A stretch of DNA of 64,000 bases, taken from the NCBI GenBank assembly GCA_963710535.1, contig CAVQAW010000010.1, forward strand, positions 806,001-870,000, written 5' to 3'. The stretch is from Pelagihabitans sp963710535. Its GTDB lineage: Bacteria; Bacteroidota; Bacteroidia; Flavobacteriales; Flavobacteriaceae. The notes beneath the pieces were generated by a model. It was not told the origin of the DNA and did not search any database. It saw nothing but the letters and a program-made list of their open reading frames with translations. Numbering within the stretch: position 1 is the first letter of the stretch; each line of letters opens with the position of its first letter. The position numbers were made by a program, and so were the translations under genes. This document shows, one piece after another, positions 9,211 to 19,055 of the stretch.

Positions 9211-9765
9211 ATGAAAACTTTCCGCACCCTTATTGAAAATAACCTGTCTGGCAAAAAGGTACTGTTCCTCTTCATGCTGACCCTTCTCATATATCTGATC
9301 ATGGTGGGCCTTACCATCCCCCACGTGATGCGGTATGCCAATGGGATGCAGTTGCTTGACATGATGCCGCTGGGCTATGATTTGGCCTATGTAACTGCCC
9401 TTTTCGAAAATTTGGGCGCCCCGGGGCGACATGCCTATCTATACCTGCAGTTGCCCTTGGATATGGTCTATCCGCTGCTGTTCGCCGTGAGCTATGCGCT
9501 GGTCATGGCCTATTTTTTAAAAAAATTGAACCGCCTGCAAGGGCCGCTGTTCCATCTGTGTTTGTTACCCCCACTTGCAGGTTTGGCCGATTATCTTGAA
9601 AATATCGGCATCATTACCCTCTTGAGGCAATTTCCGGATTTATCGCCGACCACTGTAACAATCTGCAGTACCATGAGTCTTATCAAAAGTGGAGCGACCA
9701 CGGTTTATTTTTTGGCCCTGGTCGGCGTCTTGATCGCAGTGGGGATCAAAACCCTTAAAAAATGA
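9211..9765 (+). CDS. Multi-pass membrane protein of unknown function
   Basis: A 184-residue protein with about five hydrophobic segments (~20-40, ~60-70, ~85-105, ~115-135, ~155-180). Polar landmarks inside the membrane region include QLPLDMVYPLLFAVSYALVMAYFL and LADYLENIGI. I do not recognise a named domain, though similar ~180-residue membrane proteins are common as hypotheticals in Flavobacteriia. Its stop overlaps the start of the following hydrolase lipoprotein by 4 bp (ATGA), so the two probably work or are at least made together. Confidence 0.7.
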   Translation: MKTFRTLIENNLSGKKVLFLFMLTLLIYLIMVGLTIPHVMRYANGMQLLDMMPLGYDLAYVTALFENLGAPGRHAYLYLQLPLDMVYPLLFAVSYALVMAYFLKKLNRLQGPLFHLCLLPPLAGLADYLENIGIITLLRQFPDLSPTTVTICSTMSLIKSGATTVYFLALVGVLIAVGIKTLKK

Positions 9766-11060
9766 AAAAATACTTCGGTTTGTGCCTTGCCCTTATGCTG
9801 GTCGGCTGCGCTTGCAGCGACCCAAAAATAAAGCCCCTTGGAGAAGGGCGCTACAGTGGCGTATTTTTACATGGCAATTTTTCAGATCACATATCATTTG
9901 ACATCGAAAGAGATTCGGCCGAATGGATGGTCTTTTTCACCAGTCTGGAACAGAACGCATTTCAAATACCCACAAGCAATGTAGCCGTGAAGGGAGATTC
10001 GATCCACCTCATTTTACAGAGTGACCGATATACCTACATATTTAAAAATAAATGGGACGAAGATCGGGGCAGCCTTTCGGGTGTCTTAGTTGTCGATACC
10101 CTTCGTGTCACCTACATACTGAAAAAGGAAAAAGAACGCGAATTAAGCCTTCTTAAAAGCGAGGAAGTAAATTTTGAATCGAACGGACTGCAACTCGGGG
10201 GGACGATTTGGAATCCGGCGGCACCCACCCCGAAAGCGCTGATCTTCATCACCTCCTCCGGCAGTGCGGATCGCAGTGGGTCCAGGGCCGAAGCCCAATA
10301 TTTTGCACAAAAGGGCTATACCACCTTTCATTACGACAAACGGGGCACCGGGTTCTCAGAAGGCGATTGGCAAACCGCCACCATGGAGCAACTGCTGTCC
10401 GATGATCAAAATGCCGTGGCGTACTTTGTGGCGAAAACCGGTATTCCCTTACGGCAAATAGGCATCAAAGGAAGCAGCCAAGGCGGGGCCAAAATTCCCT
10501 ATTTGCTATCACGGATGCCTGAACTTAAGTTCGGCATATCGGTGAGCTGTCCCGGCTCCTCCCTGCTCGAAAGCGACCTGAACGCCTGGAAAAATGAACA
10601 TGCCCAGTCACTGGGACCTGCCCTCGAAGATGCCGCTGCCCTGCAGCGCCAGGTCTTTGAACATATCGCAGGTACCCTCTCACGCCACGACCTTGGGCAG
10701 GCGCTGGCAGCACATAAGAACCAAGCATGGTTTGGACAGGTCTGGGTCCCTGAACTGGAAGAGGTACAAACAGACCCCAAGCTCTTGTACGACCCATTGC
10801 CCTATTTTGAGCAGGTTCAGCAACCGCTGCTCTTGGTGGAGGGCACACGTGATGATATTATCCCGCCCAACAGCGTTCAAACCATTGTCGAGGCCTTAGA
10901 CCGCGCTGGCAACGATCGTTACCAAGCTGCCCTTTTGCCAGACGCAAACCATGCCATGTATTATGCAGGGGAAAGTGACTTCCCCTACTGGGCAAAGCTC
11001 CACCCCGATTACTTGACCACTTTGGAGCATTGGCTCGACACCCTGGACGACAAACCATGA
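9762..11060 (+). CDS. Alpha/beta hydrolase lipoprotein
   Basis: A 432-residue lipoprotein: the signal MKKYFGLCLALMLVGCACS ends in a lipobox with the acceptor cysteine at 16. Residues ~25-130 form a beta-rich N-terminal region. The alpha/beta hydrolase fold follows, with nucleophile elbow KGSSQGG (~240), an acid in EGTRDDIIPP (~365) and a histidine in DANHAMYY (~400). The architecture matches secreted serine esterases/peptidases of Bacteroidota. It starts inside the end of the upstream membrane protein gene and is followed after 23 bp by another lipoprotein enzyme, so 9211-12652 is probably one operon. Substrate unknown; an esterase or aminopeptidase-like role is most plausible. Confidence 0.82.
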   Translation: MKKYFGLCLALMLVGCACSDPKIKPLGEGRYSGVFLHGNFSDHISFDIERDSAEWMVFFTSLEQNAFQIPTSNVAVKGDSIHLILQSDRYTYIFKNKWDEDRGSLSGVLVVDTLRVTYILKKEKERELSLLKSEEVNFESNGLQLGGTIWNPAAPTPKALIFITSSGSADRSGSRAEAQYFAQKGYTTFHYDKRGTGFSEGDWQTATMEQLLSDDQNAVAYFVAKTGIPLRQIGIKGSSQGGAKIPYLLSRMPELKFGISVSCPGSSLLESDLNAWKNEHAQSLGPALEDAAALQRQVFEHIAGTLSRHDLGQALAAHKNQAWFGQVWVPELEEVQTDPKLLYDPLPYFEQVQQPLLLVEGTRDDIIPPNSVQTIVEALDRAGNDRYQAALLPDANHAMYYAGESDFPYWAKLHPDYLTTLEHWLDTLDDKP

Positions 11061-11083
11061 CCCTTGATCTTCAAAAATAACCC

Positions 11084-12652
11084 ATGAAGAAAATTATAAC
11101 GCTGCTTGGATTCATTACGCTCATAGCCTGTCAGAACAAGGAAGGTGATTTTATCATTGAAGATGGGCTATTGATCGCACAAGCCACGGTCCTATCCCCG
11201 AATAATGATGGCAGCATCGCCCGATTTGTCGGCTATGTCCTCACCGATAAAGACCGTATCGTCTATGCGGGGACCGATAAACCTGAGGTAAAGGGCAACT
11301 TTGCCAACATCGATGGAAAGGGAAAATATATTATGCCAGGATTGATCGACAGCCATGTGCACCTGGCCAATGTGGCGGGGGCTACTTGGAAACATCAAAA
11401 AAAATATCCAGAACTCACGGAGGCCTATTTTTCCCAATTGCCCAAGAGTTTTCTTTATTATGGGTATACCACCCTGATCGATGTGAACAATTATGCCCCG
11501 GAGGTCATCGCAAAAATACAAAATAGGCCCCTCAGACCAGATATCTATACCTGTGGAAATCAAGTTCAGGTGATGGATGACTTCATGATGGAAATGGAAG
11601 GGTACCCCGTCGATGAAAGATTACAATCTCCTTTTTTATATGACCGCTACAATGAACATGTACGCATTCCAGATTCGATCGATTTGGAAGCCCATACCCC
11701 TAACGCGATCATAGCCCAAATCGCTGGAAAACAGCACGCCATTTGTGTTAAAACATTATTTGAGGACGAATCCTCTGGATTTCCCCTTAGTTGGGAATTG
11801 CCCACCATCGAAATCATGAAAGACCTGGTTAGGGAAGCGCATATGGAGGGCTTGCCGGTGCTTATGCATGCCCCTTCTTTTAGTGGTCAGCAATTCGGAT
11901 TGGAAGCCGGGGTCGATATTTTTTCCCATTCGATGTGGAATTGGTATGAAAATCCGGAACAATTTTTGGACACCACCTTTACCGAAGCGCATCGCGAACT
12001 ACTGGTAAGAATTGCCGAAAATGGCATCGGGTACCAGCCCACCTTCAGGTCAATCCATGGGGAAGTGGATCTGATGGAGGGGGATTTCATCAACGGCCCG
12101 GCTTTGGAACAGGTCTACCCGATGGCCTATTTAAACTGGTTGAAAACGGACGAAGGGCAATGGGGAAAACAAAAAATACTGCAACGCGCAAAGATTGTGG
12201 AAGCCATCAACCCGGAACTCTATTATCTGCTTCGATCTAAATTTGAAACCGATGAGGAGATGTTCAAGGGGATTCAAGACGTATTGAAGGGCAGAATGGA
12301 TGCCGTGGTAAAATTCCTGGCCGACCATAGGGCCAACCTACTTTTCGCCACAGATGGGGTGGCCATGAACATGAGCACAAATCCGCCGGGATACAACGGC
12401 TATTTAGAAATGCAGCACTGGGTAAATGCCGGTGTTCCCTTATCCCAATTGTTCTTTGCTGCTACCTATAACAATGCAAAGGCCTTTCACCTTTTAGAAG
12501 AATATGGGAGTATAGAAGCGGGCAAAATGGCCAATCTATTATTATTGAATAAAGATCCATTGGTAGCCGTTATGGCCTATGATGCTATAGACCACATCAT
12601 TATACAGGGCCAAGCTTTGGCCAGGTCGGCCTTGTCTGCGGAAGGATTATAG
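11084..12652 (+). CDS. Amidohydrolase family lipoprotein
   Basis: A 522-residue protein starting with a lipoprotein signal (MKKIITLLGFITLIACQ). It has the metal-dependent amidohydrolase layout: an N-terminal beta sandwich ending in GKYIMPGLIDSHVHL (HxH metal ligands), a histidine in VLMHAPSF, another in IFSHSMW, and the catalytic Asp in LLFATDGVAM. A C-terminal sandwich follows (YGSIEAGKMANLLLL). Family members hydrolyse amide, imide or cyclic ether bonds, for instance imidazolonepropionase-like or prolidase-like enzymes. The carboxylated lysine is not obvious. It lies directly downstream of the hydrolase lipoprotein, suggesting joint degradation of an exported peptide or amide substrate. Confidence 0.82.
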   Translation: MKKIITLLGFITLIACQNKEGDFIIEDGLLIAQATVLSPNNDGSIARFVGYVLTDKDRIVYAGTDKPEVKGNFANIDGKGKYIMPGLIDSHVHLANVAGATWKHQKKYPELTEAYFSQLPKSFLYYGYTTLIDVNNYAPEVIAKIQNRPLRPDIYTCGNQVQVMDDFMMEMEGYPVDERLQSPFLYDRYNEHVRIPDSIDLEAHTPNAIIAQIAGKQHAICVKTLFEDESSGFPLSWELPTIEIMKDLVREAHMEGLPVLMHAPSFSGQQFGLEAGVDIFSHSMWNWYENPEQFLDTTFTEAHRELLVRIAENGIGYQPTFRSIHGEVDLMEGDFINGPALEQVYPMAYLNWLKTDEGQWGKQKILQRAKIVEAINPELYYLLRSKFETDEEMFKGIQDVLKGRMDAVVKFLADHRANLLFATDGVAMNMSTNPPGYNGYLEMQHWVNAGVPLSQLFFAATYNNAKAFHLLEEYGSIEAGKMANLLLLNKDPLVAVMAYDAIDHIIIQGQALARSALSAEGL

Positions 12653-12995
12653 GTTATCTTGGACCTAGCAGAAATGTTTGATTTAAAATCATATCCTGTT
12701 GAGGGAATCCATCTAGATCACTATCGAGACAAACCCATCGGCCTATGATAAAATTCTCAAGAAAAGTCCGACAAAACCTATTACGCCCTTACCCACCATT
12801 TTGGCCTTAGGCGCCTTCAGGCCCAATGGGTCACCCGCCGTCCCGCACCAACCAAAAGCGTCAACACGGTTGGCCATGGCCAACCCGCAGTTCGATTTTT
12901 ACTTTGGCGCGGGAATTAACCCTAGAATGCATTATATTTCGGTAGGATTCTTTTGGCTATCGAAAAAACAAGCATAAAAATGGCCCACTTTGCTT
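12653..12995. other. Intergenic gap with a relic gene start
   Basis: This 343-bp space contains no intact gene. The only interpretable element is the short DUF6090-like start listed separately at 12745-12810. The remainder is moderately GC-rich and includes two GGCCA-type inverted motifs near 12870, with no terminator and no repeat of families R, A, B or D. Confidence 0.5.
12745..12810 (+). pseudogene. Relic of a DUF6090 gene start
   Basis: The frame from the ATG at 12745 reads MIKFSRKVRQNLL before diverging into a proline-rich tail and a stop after 21 residues. The first 13 residues match the N-terminus of the three intact DUF6090 proteins here (M-I-x-F-x-RK-I/V-R-x-x-LL). No membrane helix follows, so this looks like the stub of a deleted family member. 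The match is short and could be coincidence. Confidence 0.4.
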
Positions 12996-13739
12996 ATGGA
13001 CGATTTAAAAAAAATCCTGATCGCTTTTGAACTGCACGACGTAGAAGGCATCAAGGGAGCATTTGAGAACGGAATCAATCCCGATCAAATGCACGATGGC
13101 AAGCCCTTGGTTCGCCACCTGATCGACATGTATACCAGGGGACCCTCGTTCAAGGCCTGTATCAAGGCCTTTGTTGACCATGGCCTGCATTTCGAGGATA
13201 AGGCATTGCTTGCCGTGCTGCTCAACGATGCGGACGCACTGGATGCCCAGTTATCGGCCGACCAGCGGCTGTTGAACAGGACCTATACGTTCCAATGTGC
13301 TTTTACACCCCTTTATGAAGCGGGCCTTTTGCATCTCTGTGCCGAATACAATCATTTGGCCTGTGCAAGAACCCTAGTGGAACACGGGGCCGATGTTAAC
13401 GTGAAAGCAGGGATCGATGCCAACGGATTCGGCGGGCAAACCCCCATATTCCATACCGTGAACCAGGACGCTAACAAGTGCGTGGAGGTCATGAAATACC
13501 TCATTGATCAACAAGCGGACCTGTCTTTGACGGTGAAAGGGCTCATTTGGGGCAAAGGTTATGATTGGGAGACCTTCATCCCCAGCGTCAACCCCATAAG
13601 CTATGCCATGATGGGCCTACTAAGGCAGTTTCAAAGGTCGGAAGCACAGATTTATGAAATCGTATCGCTGTTGCTCCATGCCCGTTATGGACTGGAATAC
13701 CGCCCAGGGAACATTCCCAATACATATTTGAATTCCTAA
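12996..13739 (+). CDS. Ankyrin repeat protein
   Basis: A 247-residue soluble protein without signal peptide. Ankyrin-type units are visible: LKKILIAFELHDVEGIKGAFENGINPD near the start, then AGLLHLCAEYNHLACARTLVEHGADVNVKAG (~105-140) and GQTPIFHTVNQDANKCVEVMKYLIDQQADLS (~148-178). The ankyrin fold mediates protein-protein contact; no enzymatic domain is present. ATG at 12996 is used because the frame upstream offers only a TTG. The gene precedes a Kir-type K+ channel by 54 bp on the same strand, so the ankyrin protein might be a partner or simply a neighbour. Confidence 0.78.
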   Translation: MDDLKKILIAFELHDVEGIKGAFENGINPDQMHDGKPLVRHLIDMYTRGPSFKACIKAFVDHGLHFEDKALLAVLLNDADALDAQLSADQRLLNRTYTFQCAFTPLYEAGLLHLCAEYNHLACARTLVEHGADVNVKAGIDANGFGGQTPIFHTVNQDANKCVEVMKYLIDQQADLSLTVKGLIWGKGYDWETFIPSVNPISYAMMGLLRQFQRSEAQIYEIVSLLLHARYGLEYRPGNIPNTYLNS

Positions 13740-13793
13740 AAATGGCCGGGAATATATTTTCCGAAATTCATCGTACCTCTGTTTATCAAACCT

Positions 13794-14729
13794 ATGGCAA
13801 TCTATAAAAAACAAAAATTCAACGATCTTGGGCTCGATACCAAAGTCCCTTCCGATGGCTACCGGGCGCTGAACAAAGACGGCACCTTCAACGTGAGGAA
13901 GCGCAACGTGCCGCTGCACGAACGCCTCAATGTATTCCATTCCCTGGTGTCGATGCCATGGGCACACTTTTTCGGCATCATCGCCATGGGCTATTTTTTG
14001 ATCAATCTATTTTTTGCAACGGTGTATATGGCCATAGGCACCGAAAACCTTACGGGCATCAATGGCATAACCCCTTTGGATCGGTTTATGGAGGCCTTTT
14101 TCTTCAGTGCCCAGACCATCACCACCCTCGGCTATGGGCAGGTGGCACCTTTGGGCATCCCGGCCAATATCGTGGCGGCGACGGAGTCGATGTTGGGGCT
14201 GCTCACCTTTGCCCTCGCCACCGGCCTGATGTACGGCCGTTTTTCAAAGCCCACGACGCGGATCAGGTACAGCCGCCATGCGGTGATCGCCCCCTACCAG
14301 AACATCAACGGTTTTATGTTCCGGGTGGTGAACCCCCAAAGCAACCAATTGCTGGAAGTGGAGGTCACCGTAACGCTCTCGCTGCAAAGGGAAAATTCAG
14401 AGCTGAGGAACTTTTACCAGTTAGATTTGGAACGGCCCAAAGTCGTTTTCTTCCCCTCGATGTGGACGATTGTGCACCCCATCACGGAGGCGAGTCCGCT
14501 CTACCGCTTAACGGAGGCAGAAGTCACGGAAAAGGATGCCGAATTCATCGTGATGATCAAGGCCTTCGACGAATCTTTTTCGCAAACGGTATATTCCCGT
14601 TCCTCTTTTAAGGCTACCGAACTACGGTGGGGCGAAAAGTTCGTCTACCTGATCGAACGGGAAAGCCACGGGATATCGGTAGACGTGGCCCGCATCGACG
14701 AAACCGAAAAAATAGCGTTGAACCCCTAA
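13794..14729 (+). CDS. Inward-rectifier K+ channel (KirBac type)
   Basis: A 311-residue channel subunit. It shows an N-terminal slide helix (MPWAHFFGIIAMGYFLI), outer helix, pore helix with selectivity filter TTLGYG (~115), and an inner helix (SMLGLLTFALATGLMYGRFSKP). The C-terminal immunoglobulin-like cytoplasmic domain (~160-305) contains RYSRHAVIAPY and NGFMFRVVNPQ, both characteristic of KirBac proteins. It should form a tetrameric K+-selective pore in the inner membrane. The filter is TLGYG rather than TIGYG, within the range seen in Kir relatives. Together with kup and nhaD it adds to the K+/Na+ handling genes here, but it sits in a separate transcription unit with the ankyrin gene. Confidence 0.93.
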   Translation: MAIYKKQKFNDLGLDTKVPSDGYRALNKDGTFNVRKRNVPLHERLNVFHSLVSMPWAHFFGIIAMGYFLINLFFATVYMAIGTENLTGINGITPLDRFMEAFFFSAQTITTLGYGQVAPLGIPANIVAATESMLGLLTFALATGLMYGRFSKPTTRIRYSRHAVIAPYQNINGFMFRVVNPQSNQLLEVEVTVTLSLQRENSELRNFYQLDLERPKVVFFPSMWTIVHPITEASPLYRLTEAEVTEKDAEFIVMIKAFDESFSQTVYSRSSFKATELRWGEKFVYLIERESHGISVDVARIDETEKIALNP

Positions 14730-14875
14730 TCGATCGGAGGAAATCTCGAAGTACTTATTTTTTGATCAAAATGACATATCTTGGGACACCGACAATACCT
14801 GAAACCTTCCCCCTATTTTTTTCGGACATTTTTGGCGAAGGCGCAATCGAAAATATTCATACATAAACCATCCAT

Positions 14876-16969
14876 ATGACCCACAAATTTTTTTTACTGG
14901 CTTTCACAGTAGTACTTCTGAGCAACCATTCGGGCCTGGCGCAGGCCGACCAGACCGATGATCCCTATCTATGGCTTGAAGAGGTCGAGGGCGAAAAGGC
15001 ACTGGAATGGGTTCGGGCCCAGAACGCGATCTCGGAAAAAAGAATCACCGCCGACCCGCTCTTCGAACCGCTTCGTCAACAATACCTTGAGGCGGCCAAT
15101 GACAAGGACAAGATCATCTATCCAGATATGGTCGGCGATCATGTGTACAACCTATGGCAAGACGAGGTCAACGAGAGGGGCTTGTGGCGAAGGATGTCCA
15201 AGGCCGATTTTCTGGCCCAAAAAACGACCTGGGAAGTGGTGCTCGACCTTGATGCCCTCTCAAAAAAAGAGGGTAAAATGTGGGTATTCGCGGGCGCGAC
15301 CTGGCTTCAGCCCGATAACAGGATTTGCCTGCTCGCCCTCGCCGACGGGGGTACCGACGAAAACCTGATCCGGGAGTTCAATGTGGAGACCAAGTCGTTC
15401 GTTGAAAACGGCTTTACCTTTCCCGAAAGCAAGGGGGATGTTTCCTGGATCAGTGCCGATAAAGTACTGGTAAATCGCGATTTTGGCGAAGGTACCATGA
15501 CCACCTCCGGTTACCCGAGACAGGTAAGGGTATTGGAAAGGGGAGGTACCTTGGCGGATGCTGAAGTCATTTTTGAAACGGCCCCTTCGAGCGTCTCCGC
15601 CCGTGGTTTTTCTTTCTACGAAGACGACCGCTGGTACGTTGGCGTGTACAACATCTTCGCATTCTACAATACCGAATTATATTTTCTCGACGGGAACAAG
15701 ATCCAAAAACTGGAACAGCCCAAGGATGCCAATTTTGCCGGGTTCCATAAAAAGCAGCTGCTGCTGTCACTGCAAACAGACTGGACCGTGAACGATGTCA
15801 CTTACAAAAAAGGTACGCTGGTGAGCTATGACCTCTATGCCAATATGGAAGGGGAATTGAGGATCCAAACGGTCTATGAACCCGACGAAAAATCGAGCTA
15901 TGTGAGTGCGCTGGCCACCAAGGATTTTCTGGTGGTCAATACCATGGAGAACGTGCAGAACAAACTCATAAAATATACCTGGGCGAACGGGGTCTGGGCC
16001 CCGGAAGCCATCAAGGCCCCCGAATTCGGAAGTATCCATTTGATCGCTTCCGACAACGAATCCAACGATTACTATTTTATGTACAGCAACTTCATCACGC
16101 CCAGAACGCTCTATCATGCCACCGGCGAAACCCAGGAAATGGTGAAAAAATTAAAAGATATCTTCGACACTGCGAACCTGACAGTGGAACAACATTTTAC
16201 GTCCTCCAAGGACGGCACCTTGATCCCTTATTTTATGGTGCATCGCAAGGATATGGCGTACGATGGGTCGAGCCCCACCCTGGTATATGCCTACGGCGGG
16301 TTCAACGCATCCGAACAGCCCGACTACAGTTATACCATCGGGCTGGGCTGGTTGTCACAGGGCGGGGTATACGTGCTGGCCAATATTCGGGGCGGCGGGG
16401 AATACGGGCCCGCCTGGCACGAGGCCGGGATGAAGGAAAAGAAACAGAACGGCTACGACGATTTCTATGCCGTTTGTGAAGACCTGATCAACAAAAAAGT
16501 AACCTCGCCCGAACACCTTGGCGCCTATGGATGGAGCAATGGCGGCCTTATGGCAGGCGTCCTGTTCACCCAAAGGCCCGATCTGTTCAAGGCCGCGGTG
16601 GTGGGGGCGCCCTTATTGGACATGAAAAGATATTCAAAGCTATTGGCCGGTGCCAGTTGGATGGGCGAATATGGCAATCCCGATATTCCCGAGGAATGGG
16701 AATACATCAAAAAATATTCCCCTTACCACAATATGCATGCCGATAAGAAATACCCCGAAGTGTTTTTTGTGACCTCCACCAAGGACGATCGGGTACATCC
16801 CGGCCATGCCCGTAAAATGGCGGCCAAGATGAACGCCATGGGCCATCCGCTGTTGTACCAGGAGACCATAGAAGGGGGGCATGGCGCCGCTTCCACCAAC
16901 GCCCAGGCGGCCAAGGTATCGGCCAGCATGTACACCTATCTGAACATGAAGCTGAACCCGGGCCGTTAA
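14876..16969 (+). CDS. Prolyl oligopeptidase family protease (S9A), exported
   Basis: A 697-residue protein with a cleavable signal peptide (MTHKFFLLAFTVVLLSNHSGLAQ). The N-terminus DPYLWLEEVEGEKALEWV is typical of prolyl oligopeptidases. A seven-bladed propeller spans ~80-410, then the alpha/beta hydrolase domain with nucleophile GAYGWSNGGLMAG (~560), Asp in TSTKDDRVHP (~645) and His in EGGHGAAS (~680). The enzyme cleaves after proline in short peptides, here presumably in the periplasm. A TATCTTGG element about 100 bp upstream may be its promoter. The next gene follows 11 bp later, suggesting co-transcription. Confidence 0.92.
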   Translation: MTHKFFLLAFTVVLLSNHSGLAQADQTDDPYLWLEEVEGEKALEWVRAQNAISEKRITADPLFEPLRQQYLEAANDKDKIIYPDMVGDHVYNLWQDEVNERGLWRRMSKADFLAQKTTWEVVLDLDALSKKEGKMWVFAGATWLQPDNRICLLALADGGTDENLIREFNVETKSFVENGFTFPESKGDVSWISADKVLVNRDFGEGTMTTSGYPRQVRVLERGGTLADAEVIFETAPSSVSARGFSFYEDDRWYVGVYNIFAFYNTELYFLDGNKIQKLEQPKDANFAGFHKKQLLLSLQTDWTVNDVTYKKGTLVSYDLYANMEGELRIQTVYEPDEKSSYVSALATKDFLVVNTMENVQNKLIKYTWANGVWAPEAIKAPEFGSIHLIASDNESNDYYFMYSNFITPRTLYHATGETQEMVKKLKDIFDTANLTVEQHFTSSKDGTLIPYFMVHRKDMAYDGSSPTLVYAYGGFNASEQPDYSYTIGLGWLSQGGVYVLANIRGGGEYGPAWHEAGMKEKKQNGYDDFYAVCEDLINKKVTSPEHLGAYGWSNGGLMAGVLFTQRPDLFKAAVVGAPLLDMKRYSKLLAGASWMGEYGNPDIPEEWEYIKKYSPYHNMHADKKYPEVFFVTSTKDDRVHPGHARKMAAKMNAMGHPLLYQETIEGGHGAASTNAQAAKVSASMYTYLNMKLNPGR

Positions 16970-16980
16970 AATAACCCAGC

Positions 16981-17424
16981 ATGAAATACACCAAACTTCT
17001 TTTCCTAATGGTATCGCTGATGCTGGCCACCTCCGGCCTGGAGGCACAGACCGATGAAGCACAGATCTTGGCGAAGCGCGAGGCCTCGAACCTTGCGCTA
17101 AAAGCGTACGAGCATGAAAAAGTGCTTTCATTTCTGACCGATGACGTCTTGACCACCACCGGAAACGGCACCCTGTTGGCCGGGAAAGAAGCCCTACGAG
17201 CCTATATTGCCAAAGCGGGCGCCAGTAAAATGTATTGGGTGCGCAGTCCAAAGGAAATTAAGGTCAATGCACAAAACGGACTGGCCTGGGAAACAGGGAC
17301 CTGGAACGGCTATGATCCGGAAAAAGGCCCCGATGCGGTGGTCGGTGGCAATTATTCGGCCATGTGGACCAAGGTTTCCGGCAGCTGGAAAATAAAATCA
17401 CAACTTTTTGTGGCCTTGCATTGA
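16981..17424 (+). CDS. Secreted NTF2-like (DUF4440/SnoaL-type) protein
   Basis: A 147-residue protein with signal peptide MKYTKLLFLMVSLMLATSGLEAQ. The mature part fits the NTF2-like cone fold: an initial helix pair (ALKAYEHEKVLSFLTDDVLTTTGNGTLLAGKEALRAYI) and later strands including GLAWETGTWNGYDP and GGNYSAMWTKVSGSWKIKSQLFVAL. The ending YxxxWxKxxGxWKI is diagnostic for DUF4440-like proteins. Function is unknown; these domains bind small ligands or act as isomerases. It follows the prolyl oligopeptidase by 11 bp. The 269 bp after it hold a short CAGGT-T6-ACCTG-like hairpin near 17518 and no gene. Confidence 0.78.
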   Translation: MKYTKLLFLMVSLMLATSGLEAQTDEAQILAKREASNLALKAYEHEKVLSFLTDDVLTTTGNGTLLAGKEALRAYIAKAGASKMYWVRSPKEIKVNAQNGLAWETGTWNGYDPEKGPDAVVGGNYSAMWTKVSGSWKIKSQLFVALH

Positions 17425-17693
17425 ATATGGGGGGGGTGAGCACCATCACCAAAAACTTTCTGAATTTGCGTCGACCCCTGCAGAAAGCGTTCAAGGACAG
17501 AAAAAAGCCACTGACAACAGGTTTTTTACCTGACTGGTTTTGTATACTTTAGTGCTCCCCCTTTTTTTGAATTCCCGAACCTTAAATGCATCTGCCATTG
17601 CCAAGGACCAGAATGAATTTTATTTTAGCATTATGAAAGGGATAACCAAAATGACCATATCCAATTGTTGTCAAACCATACTTCAAATACACC

Positions 17694-19055
17694 ATGCTGG
17701 AAATCAAGCCCCTTAATACCTTATCAATCCATCTAGATCGCCTTATCAAAGGTCGCTTGTGGCTTAAGGTAATCCTTGGGCTGGTTCTGGGGGCGGCACT
17801 GGGCGTTCTCCTTAATCCATCGGCAGGATTGCTCTCTGAGCATTTTAGTTTGCGGCTGGCCGATTGGCTCGACCTGCCGGGTCAAATATTTATGCGACTG
17901 GTTCAAATGATCATGATACCATTGATCATTACATCCATTATTACAGGAATTGTGAGCAACACATCGGAGAACCTTAAATCATTTGGACTATGGCTCTTGC
18001 TCTATTTCATTTTCACTACGGCCATTGCCATCATCATAGGCTTGGCCGTCACCCTTGTTTTGAAACCCGGCCAGTATTTTTTTAGGCTTGGGGGATTTCC
18101 AAATAGTGGCGAAGATCAAATCACATCTTCTGAACCGACCAACCTTATCGAGAACATTCCAAATGCCATTTCGAACCTTATCCCCAATAATCCGCTGGAG
18201 TCTATTTTGACGGGAGAAATGTTGGGTGTCGTCATTTTCACCATCCTGATCGGTGTAGCAATTACCCAACTCCGTGTTGAAACGGTCAGGCCCATCATTC
18301 GTTTTGCAGAAGCCGTTCAAAAAATTTGTATGATCGTGGTATCATGGGCCATGATGCTGGTGCCCTATGCCGTCTTTGGATTAATGGCGGCCTTGCTGTC
18401 CAGAACCGGTATTGAAATTTTCCTGGGCCTGGGCTACTATATGGCAGTCGTTATAGGGGGTCTGTTACTGTTGATGATATTCTATATGTTGTTGGTCGTA
18501 GGCGTCGCCAAAAAAAATCCTTTCACATTTCTGCGAGCGATCAGGGAACCACAACTTTTGGCATTTTCCACCGCCAGTTCCGCGGCCGTCATGCCAGTTT
18601 CCATGAAAACGGCAGATGAACAACTGGGGGTATCTTCCAACATTAGTGATTTTGTCATTCCGGTCGGGGCTACGATCAACATGGATGGAACGGCCTTATT
18701 TCAGTGTGTAACGACGCTGTTTATGGCACAGGCCTATGGCATGGAATTGTCCCTGATCAACTTGATATTGATCACTGCCACCGTAGTAGCTGCATCCATA
18801 GGCACCCCTGCCATTCCCGGGGGCGGCGTCATTATTCTTGCATCGGTGCTGCAAAGTGCCGGAATTCCCGTGGATGGACTTATTGTTATTATTGGTATAG
18901 ACCGTATTTTGGGAATGTTCAGAACTACGGTTAATGTGACAGGAGATCTTACAGCATGCCTGATCTTTGACAAGTTTTACGGATCTGGATCAACCCATAA
19001 AACTTTGGCCAATAAAATCCAACCCGAATTGAAAGGCAGTTTGGGCAACCCTTAA
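17694..19055 (+). CDS. Dicarboxylate/amino acid:cation symporter (DAACS)
   Basis: A 453-residue membrane transporter of the GltP/DctA family. Family signatures: a serine-rich re-entrant loop FSTASSAAVMPVSMKTADEQLGVS, the ion-binding GATINMDGTALFQ, the second re-entrant hairpin AIPGGGVIILASVLQSAGIP, and the substrate-binding RTTVNVTGDLTA near the C-terminus. It is expected to import glutamate, aspartate or C4-dicarboxylates with Na+ or H+. The arginine in MFRTTVNVTGD is consistent with acidic substrates. It stands alone as a transcription unit. Glutamate uptake would fit the DgcN/DgcA-like operon at 3-6 kb, but that link is speculative. Confidence 0.92.
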   Translation: MLEIKPLNTLSIHLDRLIKGRLWLKVILGLVLGAALGVLLNPSAGLLSEHFSLRLADWLDLPGQIFMRLVQMIMIPLIITSIITGIVSNTSENLKSFGLWLLLYFIFTTAIAIIIGLAVTLVLKPGQYFFRLGGFPNSGEDQITSSEPTNLIENIPNAISNLIPNNPLESILTGEMLGVVIFTILIGVAITQLRVETVRPIIRFAEAVQKICMIVVSWAMMLVPYAVFGLMAALLSRTGIEIFLGLGYYMAVVIGGLLLLMIFYMLLVVGVAKKNPFTFLRAIREPQLLAFSTASSAAVMPVSMKTADEQLGVSSNISDFVIPVGATINMDGTALFQCVTTLFMAQAYGMELSLINLILITATVVAASIGTPAIPGGGVIILASVLQSAGIPVDGLIVIIGIDRILGMFRTTVNVTGDLTACLIFDKFYGSGSTHKTLANKIQPELKGSLGNP

